Shown: positions 23,681 through 39,400, counted from the first letter of the stretch. The stretch: 64,000 nt of DNA from Eretmocerus hayati (GCA_029851415.1 CM056741.1:85822282-85886281), one strand, 5' to 3'. Notes: generated from the sequence alone by a model not told the origin. Numbers and translations are program-made.

Positions 23681-26600
23681 GAGATCTTAGTATCCTTCAA
23701 TCGATTTCGATACTGATTCTCAGCATCGGAATCCTTATATCCTTTTCACCCGAATGGAATTGAATGCTAGATATCAGTATTGAGGACTTGCAATCCTATT
23801 TGCAATCAATTCCAGTACTGTTGTCTAGTATTGGGAACATCGAGATCTCAATCAGCTCCATTCGATTCCAATACTGATTATCAGCATTGCAGACCTCATA
23901 TCCTATCAACCTGAGTTGAAATGAATGCTAAATATGAGTATCGAGGCCTCTGGATCCCATCTGCCCCAATCGATTTCAGTACTGTTCCTCAGTATCGCGA
24001 ACGTCGAGATCTCAATCCGCATCGATTGATCTCAATACTGATTTTCAGCATCGGAATTCTTATATCCTATCCACGTGAATCTAATTGAATGCTGAATATC
24101 AGAATTGAGAACTTCGAGTCCTATTTGTCCGAATCGAATCCAGTACTGTTCCTCAGTATTGGGAACATCGAGATCTTAGTATCCTTCAATCGATCTCAAT
24201 ACTGACTCTCAGCATCGGAATCCTTATATCCTCTTCACCCGAATCTAATTGAATGCTAGATATCAGTATTGAGGACTTGCAATCCTATTTGCAATCGATT
24301 CCAGTACTGTTTTCTAGTATTGAAACATCGAGATCGCTCAGCTCCATTCGATTCCAATACTGATTATCAGCATTGCAGACCTCATATCCTATCAACCTGA
24401 GTTGGAAAGAATGCTAAATATGAGTATCGAGGCCTCTGGATCCTATCTGCCCCAATTGATTTCAGTACTGTTCCTCAGTATCGCGAACATCGAGATCTCA
24501 ATCCGCATCAATCGATCTCATTACTGATTTTCAGCATCGGAATTCTCATATCCTATCCACCTGAATCGAATTGAATGCTGGATATCAGTATTGAGAACTT
24601 CGAGTCCTATTTGTCCGAATCGATTTCAGTCCTGTTCCACAGTATTGCGAACATCGAGATCTTAGTCTCCTTCAATCGATCTCAATACTGATTCTCAGCA
24701 TCCGAATCCTTATATCCTTTTCAGCCGAATCAAATTGAATGCTAGATATCAGTATTGAGGACTTGCAATCCCACTTGCAATCGATTCCAGTACTGTTTCC
24801 TAGTATTGGGAACATCGAGATCTCAATCAGCTCCATTCGATTCCAATACTGATTATCAGCATTGCAGACCTCATATCATTAATCTGAGTTGAAATGAATG
24901 CTGAATATAAGTATCGAGGCCTCTGGGTCCTATCTGCCCCAATCGATTCCAGTACTGTTCCTCAGTATCGCGAACGTCGAGATCTCAATCCGCTTCAATC
25001 GATCTCAAGACTGAATTTCACTACTGCAGACCTCATCTCATAACCACCTGAATCGAATTGGAGGCTGAGTATCAGTATCGAGAACTTAGAATCCTATCTG
25101 CCTCAAGCGATTCCAGAACCCTTCCTCAGTATTGCGAACATCGGGATCTCAGTCTGCGTCAATCGATCTCGATACTGATTTTCAGCATCGGAATTCTTAT
25201 ATCCTATCCACCTGAATCGAATTGAATGCTGGATATGAGTATTGAGAACTTCGAGTCCTATTTGTCCGAATCGATTTTAGTCCTGTTCCTCAGTATTGCG
25301 AACATCGAGATCTTAGTCTCCTTCAATCGATCTCAATACTGATTCTCAGCATCCGAATCCTTATATCCTTTTCACCCGAATCAAATTGAATGCTAGATAT
25401 CAGTATTGAGGACTTGCAATCCCATTTGCAATCGATTCCAGTACTGTTTTCTAGTATTGGGAACATCGAGATCTCAATCAGCTCCATTCGATTCCAATAC
25501 TGATTATCAGCATTGCAGACCTCATATCCTATCAACCTGAGTTGAAATGAATGCTGAATATGAGTATCGAGGCCTCTGGATCCTATCTGCCCCGATCGAT
25601 TCCAGTACTGTTCCTCAGTATCGCGAACGTCGAGATTTCGATCCGCTTCAATCGATCTCAATACTGACTTCCACCGTTGCAGACCTCATATCCTATTCAC
25701 CTGGATCGAATTGGAGGCTGAGTATCAGTAGTGAGGACTTGGAATCCTATCTGCCTCAATCGATTCCAGTACCCTTCTTCAGTATTGCGAACGTCGAGAT
25801 CTCGATCCGCTTCAATGGATCTCAATACTGATTTTTAGCAATGCAGACCTTACATGATATTTACCACAATCGAATTCAATGCTGGATATCAGTATTGAGA
25901 ACTTGGAATCCTATTTGCAACAATCGATTCCAGTACTGTTTCCTAGTATCGGGAACATCGAGATCTCAATCAGCTTCATTCGATTCCAATGATGATTATC
26001 AGCTCTGCAGACCTCAATCCTATCAACCTGAGTTGAAATGGATGCTGAGTATGAGTATTGAGGCCTCTGGATCCTATCTGCCCGAATCGATGACAGTACT
26101 GTTCCTCAGTAATGCGAACGTCGAGATCTCAATCCGCTTCAATCGATCTCAATACTGAATTTCACTGTTGCAGACCTCAAATCATATTCACCTGGATCGA
26201 ATTGGAGGCTGAGTATCAGTATCGAGGACATAGAATCCTATCTGCCTCAATCGATTCCAGAACCCTTCCTCAGTATTGCGAACGTCGAGATCTCAATCCG
26301 CTTCAATCGATCCCAATACTGAATTCCACTACTGCAGATCTCATATCATATTCAACTGAATTAGATTGAATGCTGAATATCTGTAGTGGAGGACTTGGAA
26401 TCCTGTCTGCCTCAATCGATTTCAGTACTGTTCCTCAGTATTGGGAACATCGAGATCTTAGTATCCTTCAATCGATTTCAATACTGATTCTCAGCATCGG
26501 AATCCTTATATCCTTTTCACCCGAATGGAATTGAATGCTAGATATCAGTATTGAGGACTTGCAATCCTATTTGCAATCAATTCCAGTACTGTTGTCTAGT

Positions 26601-29100
26601 ATTGGGAACATCGAGATCTCAATCAGCTCCATTCGATTCCAATACTGATTATCAGCATTGCAGACCTCAAATCCTATCAACCTGGGTTGAAATGAATGCT
26701 AAATATGAGTATCGAGGCCTCTGGATCCTATCTGCCCCAATCGATTTCAGTACTGTTCCTCAGTATCGCGAACGTCGAGATCTCAATCCGCATCGATCGA
26801 TCTCAATACTGACTTTCAGCATCGGAATTCTTATATCCTATCCACGTGAATCTAATTGAATGCTGAATATCAGTATTGAGAACTTCGAGTCCTATTTGTC
26901 CGAATCGAATTCAGTACTGTTCCTCAGTATTGGGAACATCGAGATCTTAGTATCCTTCAATCGATCGCAATACTGACTCTCAGCATCGGAGCCCTTATAT
27001 CCTCTTCACCCGAATCAAATAGAATGCTAGATATCAGTATTGAGGACTTGCAATCCTATTTGCAATCGATTCCAGTACTGTTTTCTAGTATTGGAACATC
27101 GAGATCTCAATCAGCTCCATTCGATTCCAATACTGATTATCAGCATTGCAGACCTCATAACCTATCAACCTGAGTTGGAAAGAATGCTAAATATGAGTAT
27201 CGAGGCCTCTGGATCCTATCTGCCCCAATTGATTCCAGTACTGTTCCTCAGTATCGCGAACGTCGAGATCTCAATCCGCATCAATCGATCTCATTACTGA
27301 TTTTCAGCATCGGAATTCTTATATCCTATCCACGTGAATCTAATTGAATGCTGAATATCAGTATTGAGAACTCCGAGTCCTATTCGTCCGAATCGATTTC
27401 AGTCCTGTTCCTCAGTATTGCGAACATCGAGATCTTAGTCTCCTTCAATCGATCTCAATACTGATTCTCAGCATCCGAATCCTTATATCCTTTTCAGCCG
27501 AATCAAATTGAATGCTAGATATCAGTATTGAGGACTTGCAATCCCATTTGCAATCGATTCCAGTACTGTTTCCTAGTATTGGGAACATCGAGATCTCAAT
27601 CAGCTCCATTCGATTCCAATACTGATTATCAGCATTGCAGACCTCATATCATTAACCTGAGTTGAAATGAATGCTGAATATAAGTATCGAGGCATCTGGG
27701 TCCTATCTGCCCCAATCGATTTCAGTACTGTTCCCCCGTATCGCGAACGTCGAGATCTCAATCCGCTTCAATCGATCTCAAGACTGAATTTCACTACTGC
27801 AGACCTCATCTCATAACCACCTGAATCGAATTGGAGGCTGAGTATCAGTATCGAGGACTTAGAATCCTATCTGCCTCAAGCGATTCCAGAACCCTTCCTC
27901 AGTATTGCGAACATCGGGATCTCAGTCTGCGTCAATCGATCTCGATACTGATTTTCAGCATCGGAATTCTTATATCCTATCCACCTGAATCGAATTGAAT
28001 GCTGGATATGAGTATTGAGAACTTCGAGTCCTATTTGTCCGAATCGATTTTAGTCCTGTTCCTCAGTATTGCGAACATCGAGATCTTAGTCTCCTTCAAT
28101 CGATCTCAATACTGATTCTCAGCATCCGAATCCTTATATCCTTTCCACCCGAATCAAATTGAATGCTAGATATCAGTATTGAGAACTTGCAATCCCATTT
28201 GCAATCGATTCCAGTACTGTTTCCTAGTATTGGGAACATCGAGATCTCAATCAGCTTCATTCGATTCCAATAATGATTATCAGCACTGCAGACCTCATAT
28301 CCTATCAACCAGGATCGAAATGGATGCTGAATATGAGTATCAAGGCCTCTGGATCCTATCTGCTCGAACCGATTTCAGTACTGTTCCTCAGTATTGCGAA
28401 CGTCGAGATCGCAATCCGCTTCAATCGATCTCAATACTGAATTTCACCACTGCAGACCTCATATCATATTCACCTGAATCAGATTGAATGCTGAATATCT
28501 CTTTTGGAGGACTCGGAATCCTATCTGCCTCAATCGATTCCAGTACCCTTCCTCAGTATTGTGGACGCGGAGATCTCAATCCGCTCCAATCGATCTCAAT
28601 TCTGATTTTCAGCATTGCAGACCTTAGATGATATCTACCACAATCGAATCCCATGCTGAATATCAGTATTGAGAACTTGGAATCCTATCCGCCGAAATCG
28701 ATTCCAGTACTGTTATTCAGTATTGGAAACATCGAGATCCCGATCATCTTCAATCGATTCAATACTGCTTTTCAGCATTGTAGACCTTATATGGTATTCA
28801 CTCAAATCGAATTGATTGCTAGATATCAGTATTGAGAACCTGCAATCCTATTTGCCCCAATCGATTCCAGTACTGTTTCCTAGTATTGGGGACATCGAGA
28901 TCTCAAACAGCTTCACTCGATTCCAATAATGATTATCAGCTCTGCAGACCTCATATCCTCTCAACCTGGATCGGAATGAATGCTGAATATGAGTATCGAG
29001 GCCTCTGGATCTTATCTGCTCGAATCGATTCCAGTTTTGTTCCTCAGTATTGCGAACGTCGAGACCTCAATCCGCTTCAATCGATCTCAATACTGAATTT
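23681..29100 (+). repeat. Block A' (second copy of A)
   Basis: It matches block A with few base changes, for example CTCTCAGCATCGG here against CTCTTAGCATCGG in A near 16.69 kb, and GAGGCATCTGG near 27.69 kb against GAGGCCTCTGG in A. One 164 bp monomer is missing near 28.46 kb: ACCTCATATCATATTC joins directly to AATCAGATTGAATGCTG. Both A (about 18.16 kb) and A'' (about 49.70 kb) retain that monomer. Confidence 0.82.
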
Positions 29101-32100
29101 CACCACTGCAGACCTTATCTCATAACCACCTGAATCGAATTGGAGGCTGAGTATCGGTATCGAGGACTTTGAAATCTATCTGCCTCAATCGATTCCAGAA
29201 CCCTTCCTCAGTATTGCGAACGTCGAGATCTCAATCCGCTTCAATCGATCTCAATACTGAATTTCACCACTGCAGACCTCATATCATATTCACCTGAATC
29301 AGATTGAATGCTGAATATCTGTAGTGGAGGACTTGGAATCCTATCTGGCCCAATCGATTTCAGTACTGTTCCTCAGTATTGGGAACATCGAGATCTTAGT
29401 ATCCTTCAATCGATTTCAATACTGATTCTCAGCATCGGAATCCTGCTATCCTTTTCACCCGAATGGAATTGAATGCTAGATATCAGTATTGAGGACTTGC
29501 AATCCTATTTCCAATCAGTTCCAGTACTGTTCTCTAGTATTGGGAACATCGAGATCTCAATCAGCTCCATTCGATTCCAATACTGATTATCAGCATTGCA
29601 GACCTCATATCCTATCAACCTGAGTTGGAAAGAATGCTGAATATGAGTATTGAGGCCTCTGGATCCTATCTGCCCCAATCGATTCCAGTACTGTTCCTCA
29701 GTATCGCGAACGTCGAGATCTCAATCCGCATCAATCGATCTCATTACTGATTTCCAGCATCGGGATTCTTATATCTTATCCACCCGAATCTAATTGAATG
29801 CCGAATATCAGTATTGAGAACTTCGAGTCCTATTTGTCCGAATCGATTTCAGTAGTGTTCCTCAGTATTGGGAACATCGAGATCTTAGTATCCTTTAATC
29901 GAACTCAATACTGACTCTCAGCATCGGAATCCTTATATCCTCTTCACCCGAATCAAATTGAATGCTAGATATCAGTATTGAGGACTTGCAATCCTATTTG
30001 CAATCGATTCTAGTACTGTTTTCTAGTATTGAAACATCGAGATCTCAATCAGCTCCATTCGATTCCAATACTGATTATCAGCATTGCAGACCTCATATCC
30101 TATCAACCTGAGTTGAAATGAATGCTAAATATGAGTATCGAGGCCTCTGGATCCTATCTGCCCCAATCGATTTCAGTACTGTTCCTCAGTATCGCGAACG
30201 TCGAGATCTCAATCCGCATCGATCGATCTCAATACTGATTTTCAGCATCGGAATTCTCATATCCTATCCACGTGAATCTAATTGAATGCTGAATATCAGT
30301 ATTGAGAACTTCGAGTCCTATTTGTCCGAATCGAATTCAGTACTGTTCCTCAGTATTGGGAACATCGAGATCTTAGTATCCTTCAATCGATCTCAATACT
30401 GACTCTCAGCATCGGAATCCTTATATCCTCTTCACCCGAATCAAATTGAATGCTAGATATCAGTATTGAGGACTTGCAATCCTATTTGCAATCGATTCTA
30501 GTACTGTTTTCTAGTATTGAAACATCGAGATCTCAATCAGCTCCATTCGATTCCAATACTGATTATCAGCATTGCAGACCTCATATCCTATCAACCTGAG
30601 TTGGGAAGAAGGCTAAATATGAGTATCGAGGCCTCTGGATCCTATCTGCCCCACTTGATTTCAGTACTGTTCGTCGGTATCGCGAACGTCGAGATCTCAA
30701 TCCGCATCAATCGATCTCATTACTGATCTTCAGCATCGGAATTCTTATATCTTATCCGACTGAATCTAATTGAATGCTGAATATCAGTATTGAGAACTTC
30801 GAGTCCTATTTGTTCGAATCGATTTCAGTACTGTTCCTCAGTATTGGGAACATCGAGATCTTGGTATCCTTCAATCGATCTCAATACTGATTCTCAGCAT
30901 CGGAATCCTCATATCCTTCTCACCCGAATCAAATTGAATGCTAGATATCAGTATTGAGGCCTTGCAATCCTATTCACAATCGATTCCAGTACTGTTTTCT
31001 AGTATTGGGAACATCGAGATCTCAATCCACTCCAATCAATCTCAATTCTGAATTTCACCGTTGCAGACCTCATATCATATTCACCTGGATCGAATTGGAG
31101 GCTGAAAATTAGTATTGAGGAGTTGGAATCCTATCTGCTTCAATCGATTCCAGTACCCTTCCTCAGTATTGCGGAGGCGGAGATCTCAATCTGCTCCAAT
31201 CGATCTCAATTCCGATTTTCAGCATTGCAGACCTTATATGATATCTACCACGATCGAATTCAATGCTGAATATCAGTATTGAGAACTTGGAATCCTATCC
31301 GCCCCAATCGATTCCAGTACTGTTTCCTAGTATTGGGAACATCGAGAAGTCAATCAGCTCCATTCGATTACAATAATGATTATCAGCTTTGCAGACCTCA
31401 TATCCTATCAACCTGGATTGAAATTAATGCGGAATATGAGTATCGAGGCCTCTGGATCCTATCTGCTCGAATCGATTTCAGTACTGTTCCTCAGTATTGC
31501 GAACGTCGAGATCTCAATCCGCTTCAATTGATCTCAATACTGAATTTCACCACTGCAGACCTCATATCATACCCACCTGAATCGAATTGGAGGCTGAGTA
31601 TCAGTATCGAGGACATAGAATCCTATCTGCCTCAATCGATTCCAGAACCCTTCCTCAGTATTGCGAACGTCGAGATCTCACCCGCTTCAATCGATCTCAA
31701 TACTGAATTTCAACACTGCAGATCTCATCTTATATTCACCTGAATGAGATTGAATCCTGAATATCTGTATTGGAGGACTTGGAATCCTATCTGCCCCAAT
31801 CGATTCCAGTACTGTTCCTCAGTATTGCGAACATCGGGATCTCAGTCTGCCTCAGTCGATCTCAATAATGATTCTCAGCATCGGAATCCTTATATCCTTT
31901 TCACCCGAATGGAATTGAATGCAAGATATCAGTATTGAGGACTTGCAATCCTATTTGCAATCAATTCCAGTACTGTTTTCTAGTATTGGGAACATCGAGA
32001 TCTCAATCAGCTCCATTCGATTCCAATACTGATTATCAGCATTGCAGACCTCATATCCTATCAACCTGAGTTGAAATGAATGCTGAATATGAGTATCGAG

Positions 32101-32674
32101 GCCTCTGGATCCTATCTGCCCCGATCGATTCCAGTACTGTTCCTCAGTATCGCGAACGTCGAGATCTCGATCCGCTTCAATCGATCTCAATACTGACTTC
32201 CACCGTTGCAGACCTCATATCATATTCACCTGGATCGAATTGGAGGCTGAGTATCAGTAGTGAGGACTTGGAATCCTATCTGCCTCAATCGATTCCAGTA
32301 CCCTTCTTCAGTATTGCGAACGTCGAGTTCTCGATCCGCTTCAATGGATCTCAATACTGATTCTCAGCAATGCAGACCTCATATGATATTTACCACAATC
32401 GAATTCAATGCTGGATATCAGTATTGAGAACTTGGAATCCTATTTGCCCCAATCGATTCCAGTACTGTTTCCTAGTATCGGGAACATCGAGATCTCAATC
32501 AGCTTCATTCGATTCCAATGATGATTATCAGCTCTGCAGACCCTATATCCTATCAACCTGGATTGAAATTAATGCGGAACTTGAGTATCGAGGCCTCTGG
32601 ATCCTATCTGCCCCAATCGATTCCAGTACTGTTCCTCAGTATTGCGAACATCGGGATCTCAGTCTGCCTCAGTC

Positions 32675-35600
32675 GATCTCAATACTGATTCTCAGCATCG
32701 GAATCCTTATTTCCTTTTCACCCGAATGGAATTGAATGCTAGATATCAGTATTGAGGACTTGCAATCCTATTTGCAATCAATTCCAGTACTATTGTCTAG
32801 TATTGGGAACATCGAGATCTCAATCAGCTCCATTCGATTCCAATACTGATTATCAGCATTGCAGACCTCACATCCTATCAACCTGAGTTGAAATGAATGC
32901 TAAATATGAGTATCGAGGCCTCTGGATCCTATCTGCACCAATCGATTTCAGTACTGTTCCTCAGTATCGCGAACGTCGAGATCTCAATCCGCATCGATCG
33001 ATCTCAATACTGATTTTCAGCATCGGAATTCTTATATCCTATCCACGTGAATCTAATTAAATGCTGAATATCAGTATTGAGAACTTCAAGTCCTATTTGT
33101 CCGAATCGATTTCAGTACTGTTCCTCGGTATTGGGAATATCGAGATCTTGGTATCCTTCAATCGATCTCAATACTGATTCTCAGCATCGGAATCCTCATA
33201 TCCTTTTCACCCGAATCAAATTGAATGCTAGATATCAGTATTGAGGACTTGCAATCCTATTCGCAATCGATTCCAGTACTGTTCTCTAGTATTGGGAACA
33301 TCGAGATCTCAATCCATTCCAATCGATCTTAATACTGAATTTCACCGTTGCAGACCTCATATCATATTCACCTGGATCGAATTGGAGGCTGAGTATCAGT
33401 ATTGAGGAGTTGGAATCCTATCTGCCTCAATCGATTCCAGTACCCTTCCTCAGTATTGCGGAGGCGGAGATCTCAATCCGCTCCAATCGAACTCAATTCT
33501 GATTTTCAGCATTGCAGACCTCATATGATATCTACCACGATCGAATTCAATGCTGAATATCGGTATTGAGAATTTATAATCCTATCTGCCTCAATCGATT
33601 CCAGATTCATTCCTCAGTATTGCGAACGTCGAGATCTCAATCCGCTTCAATCGATCTCAATACTGACTTCCACCGTTGCAGACCTCATATCATATTGACC
33701 TGGGTCGAATTGGAGGCTGAGTATCAGTAGTGAGGACTTGGAATCCTATCTGCCTCAATCGATTCCAGAACCCTTCCTCAGTATTGCGAACGTCGAGATC
33801 TCAATCCGCTTCAATCGATGTTAATACTGAATTTCACCACTGCAGACCTCATATCATATTCACCTGAATCAGATTGAATGCTGGATATCTGTATTGGAGG
33901 ACCTGGAATCCTATCTGCCCCAATCGATTCCAGTACTGTTCCTCAGTATGGCGAACATCGAGATCTTAGTCTCCTTCAATCGATCTCAATACTGATTCTC
34001 AGCATCCGAATCCTTATATCCTTTTCACCCGAATCAAATTGAATGCTAGATATCAGTATTAAGGACTTGCAATCCTATTTGCAATCGATTCCAGTACTGT
34101 TTTCTAGTATTGGGAACATCGAGATCTCAATCAGCTCCATTCGATTCCAATACTGATTATCAGCATTGCAGACCTCATATCCTATCAACCTGAGTTGAAA
34201 TGAATGCTGAATATGAGTATCGAGGCCTCTGGATCCTATCTGCCCCGATCGATTTCAGTACTGTTCCTCAGTATCGCGAACGTCGAGATCTCGATCCGCT
34301 TCAATCGTTCTCAATACTGACTTCCACCGTTGCAGACCTCATATCATATTCACCTGGATCGAATTGGAGGCTGAGTATCAGTAGTGAGGACTTGGAATCC
34401 TATCTGCCTCAATCGATTCCAGTACCCTTCTTCAGTATTGCGAACGTCGAGATCTCGATCCGCTTCAATGGATCTCAATACTGATTTTCAGCAATGCAGA
34501 CCTTATATGATATTTACCACAATCGAATTCAATGCTGGATATCAGTATTGAGAACTTGGAATCCTATTTGCCCCAATCGATTCCAGTACTGTTTCCTAGT
34601 ATCGGGAACATCGAGATCTCAATCAGCTTCATTCGATTCCAATGATGATTATCAGCTCTGCAGACCTCAATCCTATCAACCTGAAATGAAATGGATGCTG
34701 AGTATGAGTATTGAGGCCTCTGGATCCTATCTGCCCGAATCGATGAAAGTACTGTTCCTCAGTAATGCGAACGTCGAGATCTCAATCCGCTTCAATCGAT
34801 CTCAATACTGAATTTCACCGTTGCAGACCTCAAATCATATTCACCTGGATCGAATTGGAGGCTGAGTATCAGTATCGAGGACATAGAATCCTATCTGCCT
34901 CAATCGATTCCAGAACCCTTCCTCAGTATTGCGAACGTCAAGATCTCAATCCGCTTCAATCGATCCCAATACTGAATTCCACCACTGCAGATCTCATATC
35001 ATATTCAACTGAATCAGATTGAATGCTGAATATCTGTAGTGGAGGACTTGGAATCCTGTCTGCCCCAATCGATTTCAGTACTGTTCCTCAGTATTGGGAA
35101 CATCGAGATCTTAGTATCCTTCAATCGATTTCAATACTGATTCTCAGCATCGGAATCCTTATATCCTTTTCACCCGAATGGAATTGAATGCTAGATATCA
35201 GTATTGAGGACTTGCAATCCTATTTGCAATCAATTCCAGTACTGTTGTCTAGTATTGGGAACATCGAGATCTCAATCAGCTCCATTCGATTCCAATACTG
35301 ATTATCAGCATTGCAGACCTCATATCCTATCAACCTGAGTTGAAATGAATGCTAAATATGAGTATCGAGGCCTCTGGATCCTATCTGCCCCAATCGATTT
35401 CAGTATTGTTCCTCAGTATCGCGAACGTCGAGATCTCAATCCGCATCGATCGATCTCAATACTGATTTTCAGCATCGGAATTCTTATATCCTATCCACGT
35501 GAATCTAATTGAATGCTGAATATCAGTATTGAGAACTTCAAGTCCTATTTGTCCGAATCGATTTCAGTACTGTTCCTCGGTATTGGGAATATCGAGATCT

Positions 35601-36490
35601 TGGTATCCTTCAATCGATCTCAATACTGATTCTCAGCATCGGAATCCTCATATCCTTTTCACCCGAATCAAATTGAATGCTAGATATCAGTATTGAGGAC
35701 TTGCAATCCTATTCGCAATCGATTCCAGTACTGTTTTCTAGTATTGGGAACATCGAGATCTCAATCCATTCCAATCGATCTTAATACTGAATTTCACCGT
35801 TGCAGACCTCATATCATATTCACCTGGATCGAATTGGAGGCTGAGTATCAGTATTGAAGAGTTGGAATCCTATCTGCCTCAATCGATTCCAGTACCCTTC
35901 CTCAGTATTGCGGAGGCGGAGATCTCAATCCGCTCCAATCGAACTCAATTCTGATTTTCAGCATTGCAGACCTTATATGATATTTACCACGATCGAATTC
36001 AATGCTGAATATCGGTATTGAGAATTTATAATCCTATCTGCCTCAATCGATTCCAGATTCATTCCTCAGTATTGCGAACGTCGAGATCTCCATGGCTTCA
36101 ATCGATCTCAATACTGACTTCCACCGTTGCAGACCTCATATCATATTGACCTGGGTCGAATTGGAGGCTGAGTATCAGTAGTGAGGACTTGGAATCCTAT
36201 CTGCCTCAATCGATTCCAGAACCCTTCCTCAGTATTGCGAACGTCGAGATCTCAATCCGCTTCAATCGATGTTAATACTGAATTTCACCACTGCAGACCT
36301 CATATCATATTCACCTGAATCAGATTGAATGCTGGATATCTGTATTGGAGGACCTGGAATCCTATCTGCCCCAATCCATTCCAGTACTGTTCCTCAGTAT
36401 TGCGAACATCGAGATCTTAGTCTCCTTCAATCGATCTCAATACTGATTCTCAGCATCCGAATCCTTATATCCTTTTCACCCGAATCAAAT
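32675..36490 (+). repeat. Direct repeat inside block C, spacing ~2,452 bp
   Basis: About 1.37 kb at 32,675-34,040 recurs at 35,127-36,490. Shared markers are AACTTCAAGTCC, CCTCGGTATTGGGAATATCG, GATCTTGGTATCC and CAATCCATTCCAATCG. The spacing is 15 monomers. The sequence between the two copies corresponds to the tail of block B. Confidence 0.7.
36088..36099 (+). repeat. Rare variant CTCCATGGCTTC
   Basis: The usual CTCAATCCGCTTC is replaced by a form one base shorter that creates an NcoI site. The same change is at about 57,495-57,506 in block C', exactly 21,407 bp away. It is not in the related positions near 1.3 kb or 33.6 kb, so it arose before the C/C' duplication but after the older ones. 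Confidence 0.75.
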
Positions 36491-39400
36491 TGAATGCTAG
36501 ATATCAGTATTGAGGACTTGCAATCCCATTTGCAATCGATTCCAGTACTGTTTCCTAGTATTGGGAACATCGAGATCTCAATCAGCTCCATTCGATTCCA
36601 ATACTGATTATCAGCATTGCAGACCTCATATCATTAACCTGAGTTGAAATGAATGCTGAATATAAGTATCGAGGCCTCTGGATCCTATCTGCCCCAATCG
36701 ATTTCAGTACTGTTCCTCAGTATCGCGAACGTCGAGATCTCAAACCGCTTCAATCGATCTCAAGACTGAATTTCACCACTGCAGACCTCATCTCATAACC
36801 ACCTGAATCGAACTGGAGGCTGAGTATCAGTATCGAGGACTTAGAATCCTATCTGCCTCAAGCGATTCCAGAACCCTTCCTCAGTATTGCGAACATCGGG
36901 ATCTCAGTCTGCGTCAACCGATCTCGATACTGATTTTCAGCATCGGAATTCTTATATCCTATCCACCTGAATCGAATTGAATGCTGGATATGAGTATTGA
37001 GAACTTCGAGTCCTATTTGTCCGAATCGATTTTAGTCCTTTTCCTCAGTATTGCGAACATCGAGATCTTAGTCTCCTTCAATCGATCTCAATACTGATTC
37101 TCAGCATCCGAATCCTTATATCCTTTTCACCCGAATCAAATTGAATGCTAGATATCAGTATTGAGGACTTGCAATCCCATTTGCAATCGATTCCAGTACT
37201 GTTCTCTAGTATTGGGAACATCGAGATCTCAATCAGCTCCATTCGATTCCAATACTGATTATCAGCATTGCTGACCTCATATCCTATCAACCTGAGTTGA
37301 AATGAATGCTAAATATGAGTATCGAGGCCTCTGGATCCTATCTGCCCCGATCGATTTCAGTACTGTTCCTCAGTATCGCGAACGTCGAGATTTCGATCCG
37401 CTTCAATCGATCTCAATACTGACTTCCACCGTTGCAGACCTCATATCCTATTCACCTGGATCGAATTGGAGGCTGAGTATCAGTAGTGAGGACTTGGAAT
37501 CCTATCTGCCTCAATCGATTCCAGTACCCTTCTTCAGTATTGCGAACGTCAAGATCTCGATCCGCTTCAATGGATCTCAATACTGATTTTCAGCAATGCA
37601 GACCTTATATGATATTTACCACAATCGAATTCAATGCTGGATATCAGTATTGAGAACTTGGAATCCTATTTGCCCCAATCGATTCCAGTACTGTTTCCTA
37701 GTATCGGGAACATCGAGATCTCAATCAGCTTCATTCGATTCCAATGATGATTATCAGCTCTGCAGACCTCAATCCTATCAACCTGAGTTGAAATGGATGC
37801 TGAGTATGAGTATTGAGGCCTCTGGATCCTATCTGCCCGAATCGATGACAGTACTGTTCCTCAGTAATGCGAACGTCGAGATCTCAATCCGCTTCAATCG
37901 ATCTCAATACTGAATTTCACCGTTGCAGACCTCAAATCATATTCACCTGGATCGAATTGGAGGCTGAGTATCAGTATCGAGGACATAGAATCTCATCTGC
38001 CTCAATCGATTCCAGAACCCTTCCTCAGTATTGCGAACGTCGAGATCTCAATCCGCTTCAATCGATCCCAATACTGAATTCCACCACTGCAGATCTCATA
38101 TCATATTCAACTGAATTAGATTGAATGCTGAATATCTGTAGTGGAGGACTTGGAATCCTGTCTGCCTCAATCGATTTCAGTACTGTTCCTGAGTATTGGG
38201 AACATCGAGATCTTAGTATCCTTCAATCGATTTCAATACTGATTCTCAGCATCGGAATCCTTATATCCTTTTCACCCGAATGGAATTGAATGCTAGATAT
38301 CAGTATTGAGGACTTGCAATCCTATTTGCAATCAATTCCAGTACTGTTGTCTAGTATTGGGAACATCGAGATCTCAATCAGCTCCATTCGATTCCAATAC
38401 TGATTATCAGCATTGCAGACCTCAAATCCTATCAACCTGAGTTGAAATGAATGCTAAATATGAGTATCGAGGCCTCTGGATCCTATCTGCCCCAATCGAT
38501 TTCAGTACTGTTCCTCAGTATCGCGAACAACGAGATCTCAATCCGCATCGATCGATCTCAATACTGACTTTCAGCATCGGAATTCTTATATCCTATCCAC
38601 GTGAATCTAATTGAATGCTGAATATCAGTATTGAGAACTTCGAGTCCTATTTGTCCGAATCGAATTCAGTACTGTTCCTCAGTATTGGGAACATCGAGAT
38701 CTTAGTATCCTTCAATCGATCTCAATACTGACTCTCAGCATCGGAGCCCTTATATCCTCTTCACCCGAATCAAATTGAATGCTAGATATCAGTATTGAGG
38801 ACTTGCAATCCTATTCGCAATCGATTCCAGTACTGTTTTCTAGTATTGAAACATCGAGATCTCAATCAGCTCCATTCGATTCCAATACTGATTATCAGCA
38901 TTGCAGACCTCATACCCTATCAACCTGAGTTGGAAAGAATGCTAAATATGAGTATCGAGGCCTCTGGATCCTATCTGCCCCAATTGATTTCAGTACTGTT
39001 CCTCAGTATCGCGAACGTCGAGATCTCAATCCGCATCGATCGATCTCAATACTGATTTTCAGCATCGGAATTCTTATATCCTATCCACGTGAATCTAATT
39101 GAATGCTGAATATCAGAATTGAGAACTTCGAGTCCTATTTGTCCGAATCGATTTCAGTACTGTTCCTCAGTATCGCGAACGTCGAGATCTCAATCCGCAT
39201 CAATCGATCTCATTACTGATTTTCAGCATCGGAATTCTTATATCCTATCCACCTGAATCGAATTGAATGCTGGATATCAGTATTGAGAACTTCGAGTCCT
39301 ATTTGTCCGAATCGATTTCAGTCCTGTTCCTCAGTATTGCGAACATCGAGATCTTAGTCTCCTTCAATCGATCTCAATACTGATTCTCAGCATCCGAATC

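Noticed and set aside
25323..25661. Minus-strand open frame of 112 codons, with relatives at 15037, 31951 and 53358
   Set aside because: It is the reverse complement of the same monomers. In block A it is altered by a 1 bp T insertion near 15.07 kb, with no sign that the frame matters.
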